A DNA stretch of 24,970 nucleotides from Nanobdellota archaeon (lineage in GTDB: Archaea > Nanobdellota > Nanobdellia > Woesearchaeales > GW2011-AR9): contig JAHJDQ010000124.1 in NCBI GenBank assembly GCA_018812355.1, forward strand, positions 1 through 24,970, written 5' to 3'. The notes below the pieces were generated by a model. That model was not told where the DNA came from and did no database searches. It saw only the letters and a program-made list of their open reading frames with translations. Position 1 is the stretch's first letter; each line of letters starts with the position of its first letter. Below, in pieces: positions 6,302 to 12,236 of the stretch. The position numbers and the translations under genes were made by a program.

Positions 6302-7252
6302 TTACCGTGGTGTAGCGATAATTTTTACTGGTTTACTCATTGATTCAATGTAACCATAATCAAGTTCTACTTGTAAAATGGTTGCAAAAGCGCTACTACC
6401 AGGAATATCATAATTACAAATAATCTTGCCTTGGCCGTTAACTAATCTTACTGTTCCATCTAAAGGTTTACAGTTTAATGGTCCGCCACTGGATAATCTG
6501 ACGCCATAACTAACTTTGTCTAAATCAGTATACTCTAAAGAAGCCTGACCACAACTTTGAATATCAGCATAAGGGCTAAGTACTCTTCCTGAGCCAAAAT
6601 TCTTAACATTGATTTCAAAAACTGCTCGACCGCCAACCATATCTACACCAACATAACTTATTCCTACTGGTGCGCCTTGACCACCGCCCATAATCACATT
6701 TTGTGGGGTACAGGCTTTCTGTTCAGAAGTGACTTGATAAAATGAAGGGTCAACACAAACTTCTGGATTGGCTTTAGTTAAATAATTATAACAAGTTAGA
6801 AAGTTTAAAGTTGGACTATATTCATAAACTCCTTCCGGTAGACGGACATAAGGAGCGCGGAACTCGATTTGATTAGAGCCACCTTCAACGTTATAAACAC
6901 TTTTTCCTTCTAGGACACCAATATTAGTAGCGCAGGATTGAACACGATCAAAATCACCACCAATAATGTTAGTATCATGACCGGTTACTTGTACAAAACA
7001 ATTTTGTGGTTCTAAATCGTAATTGCCTTTATTTTTTACTTCTAAAATCGCGACTAATTCGTTCTGATCATAAATTAAGTTTGGAGGGTAATTAGGCAGA
7101 AAACTAAGTTCTACTCCTTCCATCCCAGTTTGGACCATTCTTAAAGCTGCTTCTGTTTCTAAAGGTTGTTCGCCGGCTGGAACATTGTTTTGACAAGAAA
7201 TAAGAAATATACTAATTACTAAGATTAGGATTACAATTGGCCCCTTTTTCAT
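6302..7252 (-). CDS. predicted lipoprotein, paralogue of the downstream gene
   Basis: A 316-aa exported protein with a short Lys-Lys start, a hydrophobic helix (IVILILVISIFLISC) and a lipobox LISC, so it should be a membrane-anchored surface lipoprotein. It shares layout and motifs with the neighbouring gene: VKNKGNYDLEPQ corresponds to the NKGEYELQPG region, and VELDYGY to LTFDYTY near the end. Eight or more Cys in the mature region suggest several disulfides in an extracellular beta-sandwich protein. The TATA box 25 bases before the ATG at 7252 makes the mRNA leaderless, in contrast to the paralogue, which has a Shine-Dalgarno. It diverges from the ferredoxin gene. Confidence 0.7.
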   Translation of the reverse strand: MKKGPIVILILVISIFLISCQNNVPAGEQPLETEAALRMVQTGMEGVELSFLPNYPPNLIYDQNELVAILEVKNKGNYDLEPQNCFVQVTGHDTNIIGGDFDRVQSCATNIGVLEGKSVYNVEGGSNQIEFRAPYVRLPEGVYEYSPTLNFLTCYNYLTKANPEVCVDPSFYQVTSEQKACTPQNVIMGGGQGAPVGISYVGVDMVGGRAVFEINVKNFGSGRVLSPYADIQSCGQASLEYTDLDKVSYGVRLSSGGPLNCKPLDGTVRLVNGQGKIICNYDIPGSSAFATILQVELDYGYIESMSKPVKIIATPR

Positions 7253-7270
7253 AACTAATGGAAAGCCAAT

Positions 7271-7282
7271 TATTTATATAAG
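7271..7282 (-). promoter_or_regulatory. TATA box of the first lipoprotein gene (leaderless)
   Basis: Minus-strand CTTATATAAATA is centred 25 bases before the ATG at 7252, which fits a leaderless transcript. The ferredoxin promoter, pointing the other way, lies 25-30 bases to the right. Confidence 0.6.
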
Positions 7283-7306
7283 CTTTTTGGTAAGGGGGAA
7301 AGCTAA

Positions 7307-7316
7307 AATTTATATA
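7307..7316 (+). promoter_or_regulatory. TATA box of the ferredoxin gene
   Basis: AAATTTATATAG lies about 29 bases before the ATG at 7341. This supports that ATG over the TTG at 7287, which would lie upstream of the promoter and therefore outside the transcript. Confidence 0.55.
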
Positions 7317-7340
7317 GAAGATAAATTTTTAGTTCAGTTA

Positions 7341-7574
7341 ATGGCGAAATATAAAATTATTCATCTTAAGAAAGATTGTATTAGTTGCGGTGCGTGTGCA
7401 GCGATTAATCCGGATTTCTGGCAAATGGACGATGAAGGTTTTGCACAGTTAAAAGGCGCGAAAGAAGTTGGAGATAACTGGGAATTAGAAATTAATACTG
7501 AAGAAGCAAGAGCGTCTAATCAAGAAGCAGTAGATGTTTGCCCAGTGCAGATAATTAAGATTGAAACTATATAG
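7341..7574 (+). CDS. ferredoxin, single [4Fe-4S] cluster
   Basis: A 77-aa electron carrier. Cys13, Cys16 and Cys19 (CISCGAC) with Cys67 in VCPVQII form one four-Cys cluster site, as in single-cluster archaeal ferredoxins. NPDFW and DDEGFAQL follow the usual spacing for this group (COG1141 type). There is no second cluster motif. The frame extends 5' to a TTG at 7287, but the promoter spacing and the family length favour the ATG at 7341. The gene stands alone, so its redox partner is not apparent. It ends at a 9-bp hairpin and converges on the His-rich gene. Confidence 0.9.
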   Translation: MAKYKIIHLKKDCISCGACAAINPDFWQMDDEGFAQLKGAKEVGDNWELEINTEEARASNQEAVDVCPVQIIKIETI

Positions 7575-7598
7575 AATTTTTAATAACTAAAAAATTCT
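7573..7598 (+). terminator. hairpin terminator after the ferredoxin gene
   Basis: AGAATTTTT (7573-7581) pairs with 7590-7598 over an 8-base loop, starting at the stop codon. A T-run follows at 7608-7613. The hairpin is symmetrical, so it could also serve the convergent minus-strand gene that ends at 7623. Confidence 0.45.
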
Positions 7599-7622
7599 GG
7601 CAGATAATTTTTTCAAAATTCT

Positions 7623-7904
7623 CTATTTAATCTTATGTTCTTTATGTAAAGCGTGTTTGAAATTAAGGTAATGATGATTAAGATTATTAAGCAAGCGGTC
7701 GTGTTTTTTCATTAACTTGTTGATTTTTTCTTTAGACTTTAAATGGTTACTTTTATGTCTTAATTTTTTTTCTTCGTTTTTAGTGCGATGATGTTTATGT
7801 AAATGTTTTTCCGCTTTTCGACTATGTTTTTTAAGTTGACGATTTATTTTAGTCATTTCTTTAGAATAAATGTACAAGTAAGCAGCTTCTTTGGAAAGGT
7901 TCAT
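7623..7904 (-). CDS. His/Lys-rich helical protein of unknown function
   Basis: A 93-aa very basic protein with 13 His and about 22 Lys, no Cys and almost no Gly or Pro, so it should form one long helix or coiled coil. A cluster HLHKHH and repeated KH/HxxxK spacing run through the length. It is not recognised as a known family. Such a composition could bind nucleic acid or divalent metal ions; both are guesses. The ATG is well supported by GAGGTG (7910-7915) 5 bases upstream, and GTTTAAATAG at 7945-7954 is a likely promoter, so the gene is separate from flpA just upstream. Confidence 0.6.
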   Translation of the reverse strand: MNLSKEAAYLYIYSKEMTKINRQLKKHSRKAEKHLHKHHRTKNEEKKLRHKSNHLKSKEKINKLMKKHDRLLNNLNHHYLNFKHALHKEHKIK

Positions 7905-7944
7905 CTTTACACCTCTTTTAACCTACTGGAGCTAATTAATTAAT

Positions 7945-7954
7945 CTATTTAAAC
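7945..7954 (-). promoter_or_regulatory. TATA box of the His/Lys-rich gene
   Basis: Minus-strand GTTTAAATAG is about 45 bases before the ATG at 7904 and predicts a leader of about 20 bases containing GAGGTG. It touches the last codons of flpA. Confidence 0.45.
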
Positions 7955-7955
7955 T

Positions 7956-8630
7956 TTACTTCTTAATGATGATTAAACAATGGTCTTTTTCGAAAGGGTC
8001 AAGTGTCTTATAATCAATTACGGTGAAGATTTTATCTAGTTGCGTTCTGATTTCAATAAAAATTTGTTTTGGTTTCTTTTTGATATCAATACTTCTTGCT
8101 TTGACAGCGAGTAAGCCATAACCGCCCTTCTTAAGGTATAGTTGGCAGTTACGAATAAAAATATCGGCTTGGTTTCTTTGAGCAACGTCTTGATAGACAA
8201 TATCAGCTTGACAAATTTTATCTTGATATTGTTCAGGATGGTTGGCATCTGCTAGGATTGGAACAAGATTTTTTCTTTTTTCAGCGAGAAAAACAAAGTC
8301 ACGCATTACTCGCGGAGCGGGATCGATTCCAAAAATTAAACCATCTTCTCCAACAATATCAGAAACAAAAGAAGGGGTATAACCATGGGATGAGCCTAAG
8401 TAAAGAATCACATTATCTTTTCTAATGCCCATATTGGTGCAGCCTTTCATAATCATCGCAGCTAGTTTACTTCTCTTAGGGTCGAATTCGCGGTATTCAT
8501 CGCTTTTATCGCGCAGGATTCGTTCATCAAAATGAGTTATTCCAGGAAGGATAGATTTAGTGAAGATCCTTTTACCGCGGGCTTCTTGATATATTTCAAA
8601 TAGTTTGTGTTCTTGGATTTTACGACTCAT
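7956..8630 (-). CDS. flpA: fibrillarin-like rRNA/tRNA 2'-O-methyltransferase
   Basis: A 224-aa SAM-dependent methyltransferase, the catalytic subunit of box C/D sRNPs, which place 2'-O-methyl groups on rRNA and tRNA with Nop5, L7Ae and guide RNAs. The N-terminal part (FDPKRSKLAAMI) and the Rossmann core are recognisable. The SAM motif is YLGSSHGYT (77-85), where YLGAASGTT is usual. ADIVYQDVAQ holds Asp148, and VKARSID holds Lys177, which correspond to catalytic residues. DPFEKDHCLI closes the domain as in the family. Its ATG overlaps the stop of nop5 by 4 bases (8627-8630), the standard archaeal pairing of the two partners in one operon. Confidence 0.95.
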   Translation of the reverse strand: MSRKIQEHKLFEIYQEARGKRIFTKSILPGITHFDERILRDKSDEYREFDPKRSKLAAMIMKGCTNMGIRKDNVILYLGSSHGYTPSFVSDIVGEDGLIFGIDPAPRVMRDFVFLAEKRKNLVPILADANHPEQYQDKICQADIVYQDVAQRNQADIFIRNCQLYLKKGGYGLLAVKARSIDIKKKPKQIFIEIRTQLDKIFTVIDYKTLDPFEKDHCLIIIKK

Positions 8631-9481
8631 TTCAGTTTCTCCTCTAACTCTTTCTTGTAAGCTTTGGCTTTAAATTCGCCTTTGAAAAAATCTAATCGAG
8701 CACATAAAGATAATTTGTCAGCGAGCATTCTGGCTGCCTTCCCACGGAATTCTCGTTTTGTTTTTTGAATTAGTTGATGAGAAAAGATTACTCCATACTT
8801 AGGACTTCTACTTCCGGTTTTAATATGTCGGAATAAAGCTTTCTCTGCGCCAAGTAGTTGCACAGTGGAAGAAGGTAGTAAAGCGAGCCGTTTAAGGCTT
8901 TTTGCTAATTCAATTAATCTTGCGCCGGTAGTTACTCCAGCTAATTCTAAAATATTAGGACAATAGCCACTCATTAATTTTTCTAAATAAAGTTCATGTT
9001 CTTTTCTTAAGTTGAATAAAGCCTTTATTTCTTTAGCTAAACGATTAATCTCAGCGAGATGTAATTGATCTAAGTCTGCGCCCATGGAAACTTTTTCTTT
9101 CTTTTGCTTGCTTAAGATTGATTCTACGTATTGTTCATGAGAACTAATTTTTTGATCCAATTCAGGATCATGAAGGGAGTACCATTCTCGTAATCGTTTA
9201 ACTAAAATGTTAATTACTCGATCAAGTTCAGTAGTATTAGCAATTGCTTGAATGATTAATTGGTCTTCAGAAACTGCTGTTTTGATTGCTTTTTTGGTTA
9301 ATTCGATGTTTTTTTGATAAAATTCTGGGAAATATTTTTTATCATGGAAATTTTCTAGGATTAGTGATATTTTTTTTTGTGGTATTGGTTGAGAATCTTT
9401 TTTCTTTTTACCTTTATTGACTAACTTAAACTTGTTATCAAAAACAAAGGTTCCCAAGAGATGTTCGTAATAATAATCCAT
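8627..9481 (-). CDS. nop5: Nop5/Nop56-58 protein, box C/D sRNP core
   Basis: A 284-aa scaffold that joins fibrillarin to L7Ae-bound guide RNA. The central coiled coil (about residues 105-165) and the Nop domain (GARLIELAKSL, then GAEKALFRHIKTGSRSPKYG, about 185-235) are unmistakable. The family is usually about 350-400 aa: the N-terminal fibrillarin-binding domain here is clearly shortened, and there is no long Lys-rich tail. Two Mets are possible, 9487 and 9481; the second is preferred because it is 27 bases from the centre of the shared TATA box (leaderless). flpA follows with a 4-base overlap. The gene is divergent from the zinc-ribbon gene at 9539. Confidence 0.93.
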   Translation of the reverse strand: MDYYYEHLLGTFVFDNKFKLVNKGKKKKDSQPIPQKKISLILENFHDKKYFPEFYQKNIELTKKAIKTAVSEDQLIIQAIANTTELDRVINILVKRLREWYSLHDPELDQKISSHEQYVESILSKQKKEKVSMGADLDQLHLAEINRLAKEIKALFNLRKEHELYLEKLMSGYCPNILELAGVTTGARLIELAKSLKRLALLPSSTVQLLGAEKALFRHIKTGSRSPKYGVIFSHQLIQKTKREFRGKAARMLADKLSLCARLDFFKGEFKAKAYKKELEEKLK

Positions 9482-9502
9482 TTTCATTCTTCTTATAGCG
9501 TA

Positions 9503-9513
9503 AGTTATATAAA
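9503..9513. promoter_or_regulatory. single TATA element facing both nop5 and the zinc-ribbon gene
   Basis: AGTTATATAAAT reads as a TATA box on both strands. It is about 27 bases from the nop5 ATG at 9481 (minus) and about 31 from the zinc-ribbon ATG at 9539 (plus), with no second A/T box in the 50-base gap. Both transcripts would be leaderless or nearly so. Confidence 0.55.
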
Positions 9514-9538
9514 TATTATCTTAATGACAACTTAACTT

Positions 9539-9805
9539 ATGCAGATTGAAGAAATATTACAAAGGATTAGGAAAGGCGGTAAGTTTGTCTGTAGCCGTTG
9601 TCATGAAGAGTTAGGTAGAGATAACTGGGCTAAAGAATGGGACGAACAGTCTCCAGAATTTTATTATAAAACATTCATTTGTAATTGCGGCAAGAAAAAC
9701 TGGATCAAATTGGATTTCTTAAGTTCCGGCCATGAAAGTGTACTTGAGAACGGAGAAACCCAAATTGAATCTTCTAGTCGTGTGGTTAAAGGCGGGATAG
9801 ATTGA
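9539..9805 (+). CDS. zinc-ribbon protein of unknown function
   Basis: An 88-aa protein. Cys18-x2-Cys21 (CSRC) and, after about 26 residues, Cys48-x-Cys50 (CNCG) form a plausible four-Cys zinc site. The region between is rich in Trp and acidic residues. The C-terminal 25 residues are Ser/Glu-rich and probably loose. The second pair has only one residue between the Cys, unlike the classic CxxC of zinc ribbons. It is not recognised as a named family. It sits between the RNA-methylation operon and the ribosomal operon and shares a promoter element with nop5, so a role in RNA or translation is possible but unproven. Confidence 0.65.
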   Translation: MQIEEILQRIRKGGKFVCSRCHEELGRDNWAKEWDEQSPEFYYKTFICNCGKKNWIKLDFLSSGHESVLENGETQIESSSRVVKGGID

Positions 9806-9811
9806 GTTTAG

Positions 9812-9838
9812 TCACAATCACCACAATCACCACAATCT
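9812..9838 (+). repeat. three tandem 9-base repeats before the ribosomal operon promoter
   Basis: The unit CCACAATCA (first copy TCACAATCA, last copy ending T) occurs three times without gaps at 9812-9820, 9821-9829 and 9830-9838. It ends inside the start of the TATA box, so it could be an activator or repressor site for the ribosomal protein operon. No transcription factor can be named. Confidence 0.6.
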
Positions 9839-9846
9839 TTATAAAC
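9837..9846 (+). promoter_or_regulatory. promoter of the ribosomal protein super-operon
   Basis: CTTTATAAAC is a near-consensus archaeal TATA box and the only one in the gap before uL3. A start near 9867 predicts a leader of about 145 nt, very long compared with the leaderless genes nearby. Confidence 0.65.
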
Positions 9847-9853
9847 AAATCAC

Positions 9854-9910
9854 CTTGTCAGAGCATATTCAAGTAAAACCATCATGATTACACTGCTTGA
9901 CTTGAACAAG
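9854..9910 (+). other. leader stem-loop of the ribosomal operon
   Basis: TTCAAGT (9868-9874) pairs with ACTTGAA (9900-9906), and CTTG (9854-9857) with CAAG (9907-9910) outside it. The hairpin loop contains the ATG of a 9-codon upstream ORF (9884-9913). Because the outer part may precede the transcript start, only the inner stem is certain to be in RNA. It is a candidate autoregulatory site. Confidence 0.35.
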
Positions 9911-9919
9911 TAAATATTC

Positions 9920-9982
9920 ATGGTGAAGAAGCCTGAAAAGGTAAGCAGCACGGAAGATTTCTTTGTTGCAAGCCAAAAATAG
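9920..9982 (+). CDS. possible 20-aa leader peptide before uL3
   Basis: ATG at 9920 to TAG at 9980-9982 encodes 20 residues starting MVKKPEKVSSTEDF. It lies wholly in the predicted leader, 29 bases before the uL3 start. There is no Shine-Dalgarno, but that is also true of uL3. It could be a leader peptide, a short real protein, or chance. Confidence 0.25.
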   Translation: MVKKPEKVSSTEDFFVASQK

Positions 9983-10011
9983 GCAATTACGACAAAATTC
10001 AATAGATAAAA

Positions 10012-10959
10012 ATGGGTAAAAAGAAACATCCACATCGTGGCAGTATGCAGTTTTGGCCTAGAAAGAGAGCCAGATATAGTTTGGCTAGAGTGCGTTCCTG
10101 GGCAGAAGAAAGTAAAGTTAAACCGTTAGGATTTGTTGGTTATAAAGCGGGAATGACCCAATTAAGGCTTGATGATTCTCGTCCTAAGTCTTTAACTAAA
10201 GGACAAACGATTGTTTATCCAACTACGATCGTGGAATGTCCGCCAATGGTTATTTTTGGGGTGGTTTTCTATAAAAATAAACGTAAATTTGCTTCTATCT
10301 TACATTCAAAATTGGCTAAAGAATTAAAGAAAAAAATTCAGTTACCAAAAAAACAACTTACTAAAATGGATGAGATTAAAGAATTTGATGATTTAAAATT
10401 ATTAATTCATACTACTCCTAAACTAACAGGTATTGGGACAAAAAAACCAAAAATTTCAGAAATAGCTTTAGGTGGAGCGAAAGAAGAAAAATTAAGTTAT
10501 GCTCAAGAGAATTTAGGTAAGGAAATTAAGATTGAAGATGTTTTTGAAAACGGAGTTTTAGTTGATCTGCACGGAATTACGATCGGAAAAGGCTTTCAGG
10601 GAACAGTTAAACGTTATGGAGTGCAGATTAGACAACATAAGTCTGAAAAAACTAAACGGGGTATTGGTAATCTTGGCGGGTGGACCCCGAAAAGAGTAGA
10701 TTTTAGGGTACAACAGCCTGGTAAAATGGGATATCATCTAAGAACTGAATATAATAAACAAATCCTTAAAATTGGTAATGATGGTGAGAATATTACTCCT
10801 AAAGGTGGGAAGAACAGGTATGGGGTTATTAAAAATAGTTATGTTTTAGTTAAGGGTTCAATCCCTGGTCCGAAAAAAAGAGCGGTCGTGATTACACAAG
10901 CGATTCGTCCAAATAAAAGTTCTAAAGAGGGATTAGAAGTAGTCTCGATTATGAAATAA
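10012..10959 (+). CDS. rpl3p: 50S ribosomal protein uL3
   Basis: A 315-aa archaeal/eukaryotic-type uL3, a 23S rRNA-binding protein reaching towards the peptidyl-transferase centre. The start GKKKHPHRGSMQFWPRKRA and GFVGYKAGMTQ are family hallmarks. DLHGITIGKGFQGTVKRYGV and the following HKSEKTKR, plus PGKMGYHLRTEYNKQ, mark the central loop that contacts rRNA. Length is close to the usual 330-340. It opens the super-operon. The ATG follows AGATAAAA without a Shine-Dalgarno, as for most genes downstream. The uL4 gene follows after 11 bases. Confidence 0.97.
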   Translation: MGKKKHPHRGSMQFWPRKRARYSLARVRSWAEESKVKPLGFVGYKAGMTQLRLDDSRPKSLTKGQTIVYPTTIVECPPMVIFGVVFYKNKRKFASILHSKLAKELKKKIQLPKKQLTKMDEIKEFDDLKLLIHTTPKLTGIGTKKPKISEIALGGAKEEKLSYAQENLGKEIKIEDVFENGVLVDLHGITIGKGFQGTVKRYGVQIRQHKSEKTKRGIGNLGGWTPKRVDFRVQQPGKMGYHLRTEYNKQILKIGNDGENITPKGGKNRYGVIKNSYVLVKGSIPGPKKRAVVITQAIRPNKSSKEGLEVVSIMK

Positions 10960-10970
10960 AACGATAAAAA

Positions 10971-11777
10971 ATGAAATTACCAATCTTAAATCAGGAAAAG
11001 AACAAAGCTGGAGAAAAAGAGTTACCGCGTCAGTTTAAAGAAGAATATCGTCCTGATTTGATTAAAAGAGCAGTGCATGCTTTACAAAGTAGAGCGAGAC
11101 AACCTTATGGAGCAGATCCAGAAGCTGGCCAGAGACATTCTTCAGATATAAGTAAGAGAAGGAGAAAGTATAGGGGTTGTTACGGTTTTGGGATTTCCAG
11201 AGTTAACAGAAAAATTCATTCTCGAAGGGGAACAAGAATGTTTTGGGTTGGAACAACTTCTCCGCAAACTAGGGGTGGAAGAAGGTCACATGCTCCGAAA
11301 GCAGAGAAAATTTTTGAGAAACTAATTAACAAGAAAGAAAATCGGAAAGCAATTCGTTCTGCAATGGCAGCAACCTTAAGTAAAGAAATTGTTGCAGGAA
11401 GAGGACACCGAGTTCCGGAAGATTATCCATTTATTATTAACACTGATTTTGAAAATTTAAGCAAAACTAAAGATGTCCAGAAAGTTTTATTGAGTTTAGG
11501 TTTTAAAGAAGAATTGGAACGTTCTTTAATTAAAAAAGTTAGAGCAGGAATAGGTAAGATGCGGGGAAGAAAATATCGACGTAAAAAAGGCATCTTAATT
11601 GTTGTTGGTAAAGAATGTCCATTATTACAAGCAGCAAAAAATATTCCTGGTGTTAATGTTGTCATGGCTAATGCTTTAAATGCAGAATTATTAGCTCCTG
11701 GTTGTATGCCGGGAAGAGTAACTTTATGGACAGAAAAAGCAATTGATTTAATCACTGAGAAAAAAATGTTTATCTAA
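10971..11777 (+). CDS. rpl4p: 50S ribosomal protein uL4
   Basis: A 268-aa uL4 with the long rRNA-binding loop (SKRRRKYRGCYGFGISRVNR, about residues 60-79) that lines the exit tunnel and GGRRSHAPKAEKI behind it. The C-terminal NALNAELLAPGCMPGRVTLW is typical of archaeal uL4. Length is normal. In bacteria uL4 represses its own operon; nothing here shows whether that applies. uL23 begins one base after the stop codon. Confidence 0.97.
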   Translation: MKLPILNQEKNKAGEKELPRQFKEEYRPDLIKRAVHALQSRARQPYGADPEAGQRHSSDISKRRRKYRGCYGFGISRVNRKIHSRRGTRMFWVGTTSPQTRGGRRSHAPKAEKIFEKLINKKENRKAIRSAMAATLSKEIVAGRGHRVPEDYPFIINTDFENLSKTKDVQKVLLSLGFKEELERSLIKKVRAGIGKMRGRKYRRKKGILIVVGKECPLLQAAKNIPGVNVVMANALNAELLAPGCMPGRVTLWTEKAIDLITEKKMFI

Positions 11778-11778
11778 A

Positions 11779-12108
11779 ATGGTTGAAGTAAAAGAAATTA
11801 AAGGAAAAGAACAAACGGTAATTGAACCGAAGCGTTATGTGGAAGAGTTTGATCCATATCAAATTATTAAATATCCTTTATCGACAGAAAAAAGTATTCG
11901 GCAAATTGAGTTTGATAATAAATTAGTTTTTTGTGTACATCCACGAGCAACAAAGAAAGATGTTAAGAAAGCAGTGGAACAGCTGTTTAAAGTAAAAGTG
12001 CAAAAAGTTAATGTTCAGAATTCATTTAAAGGTGTGAAGAAAGCTTATGTAAGATTAGGACCAGAAAGTCTAGCCTCTGATGTCAGTGCAGACTTGGGGT
12101 TGATTTAG
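11779..12108 (+). CDS. rpl23p: 50S ribosomal protein uL23
   Basis: A 109-aa uL23, a component of the tunnel exit that docks SRP and nascent-chain factors. The core (about residue 26 onwards: DPYQIIKYPLSTEKSIRQIE, then HPRATKKDVKKAVEQLF and VNVQNSFKGVKKAYV) is a standard archaeal uL23 of about 84 aa. About 25 extra Lys/Glu-rich residues precede it; an alternative start inside that extension is not available as an ATG, so the extension seems real. The start lies one base after the uL4 stop. A 112-base gap with a broken mini zinc ribbon follows before uL2. Confidence 0.96.
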   Translation: MVEVKEIKGKEQTVIEPKRYVEEFDPYQIIKYPLSTEKSIRQIEFDNKLVFCVHPRATKKDVKKAVEQLFKVKVQKVNVQNSFKGVKKAYVRLGPESLASDVSADLGLI

Positions 12109-12129
12109 GATGATTAAAAAATTAATACA

Positions 12130-12236
12130 GTGGAGGGAAAGTTTTGTCATGAATGTGGCACTAAGCTTACGAAGTAAGCGCATGTGGCACCTCTTTGGAT
12201 GATAAACTTTGTAAAGTTTATTGGGAAAACGACTAA
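12130..12236 (+). pseudogene. frame-split mini zinc ribbon between uL23 and uL2
   Basis: From a GTG at 12130, frame 1 encodes a peptide with KFCHECGTKLTK, then TAA at 12175-12177. A -1 shift continues in the frame that encodes ACGTSLDDKLCKVYWEND and stops with TAA at 12234-12236. Joined, they form a 34-36-residue peptide with CxxC, C and C in zinc-ribbon style; the DNA repeats ATGTGGCAC at 12153 and 12182 reflect the two CGT(K/S)L motifs. A GCTTAC-GAA-GTAAGC hairpin (12165-12179) sits at the junction. No slippery heptamer is visible. It may be a decayed gene, a sequencing indel, or programmed frameshifting. Its end overlaps the uL2 start by 16 bases. Confidence 0.4.
12202..12221 (+). promoter_or_regulatory. 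hairpin against the uL2 start codon
   Basis: ATAAACTT (12202-12209) pairs with AAGTTTAT (12214-12221) over the loop TGTA. The last paired base is the T of the uL2 TTG start, so the hairpin would limit initiation unless ribosomes reading the preceding ORF open it. This suggests coupled or regulated translation. Confidence 0.4.

Noticed and set aside
7287..7340. TTG-initiated longer ferredoxin
   Set aside because: The TATA box at 7307-7316 would lie inside the coding region; the ATG at 7341 gives the family length.
7965..7975. ATGATGA resembling a C box of a C/D guide RNA
   Set aside because: It lies antisense to the end of flpA, without a partner D box at the right distance.
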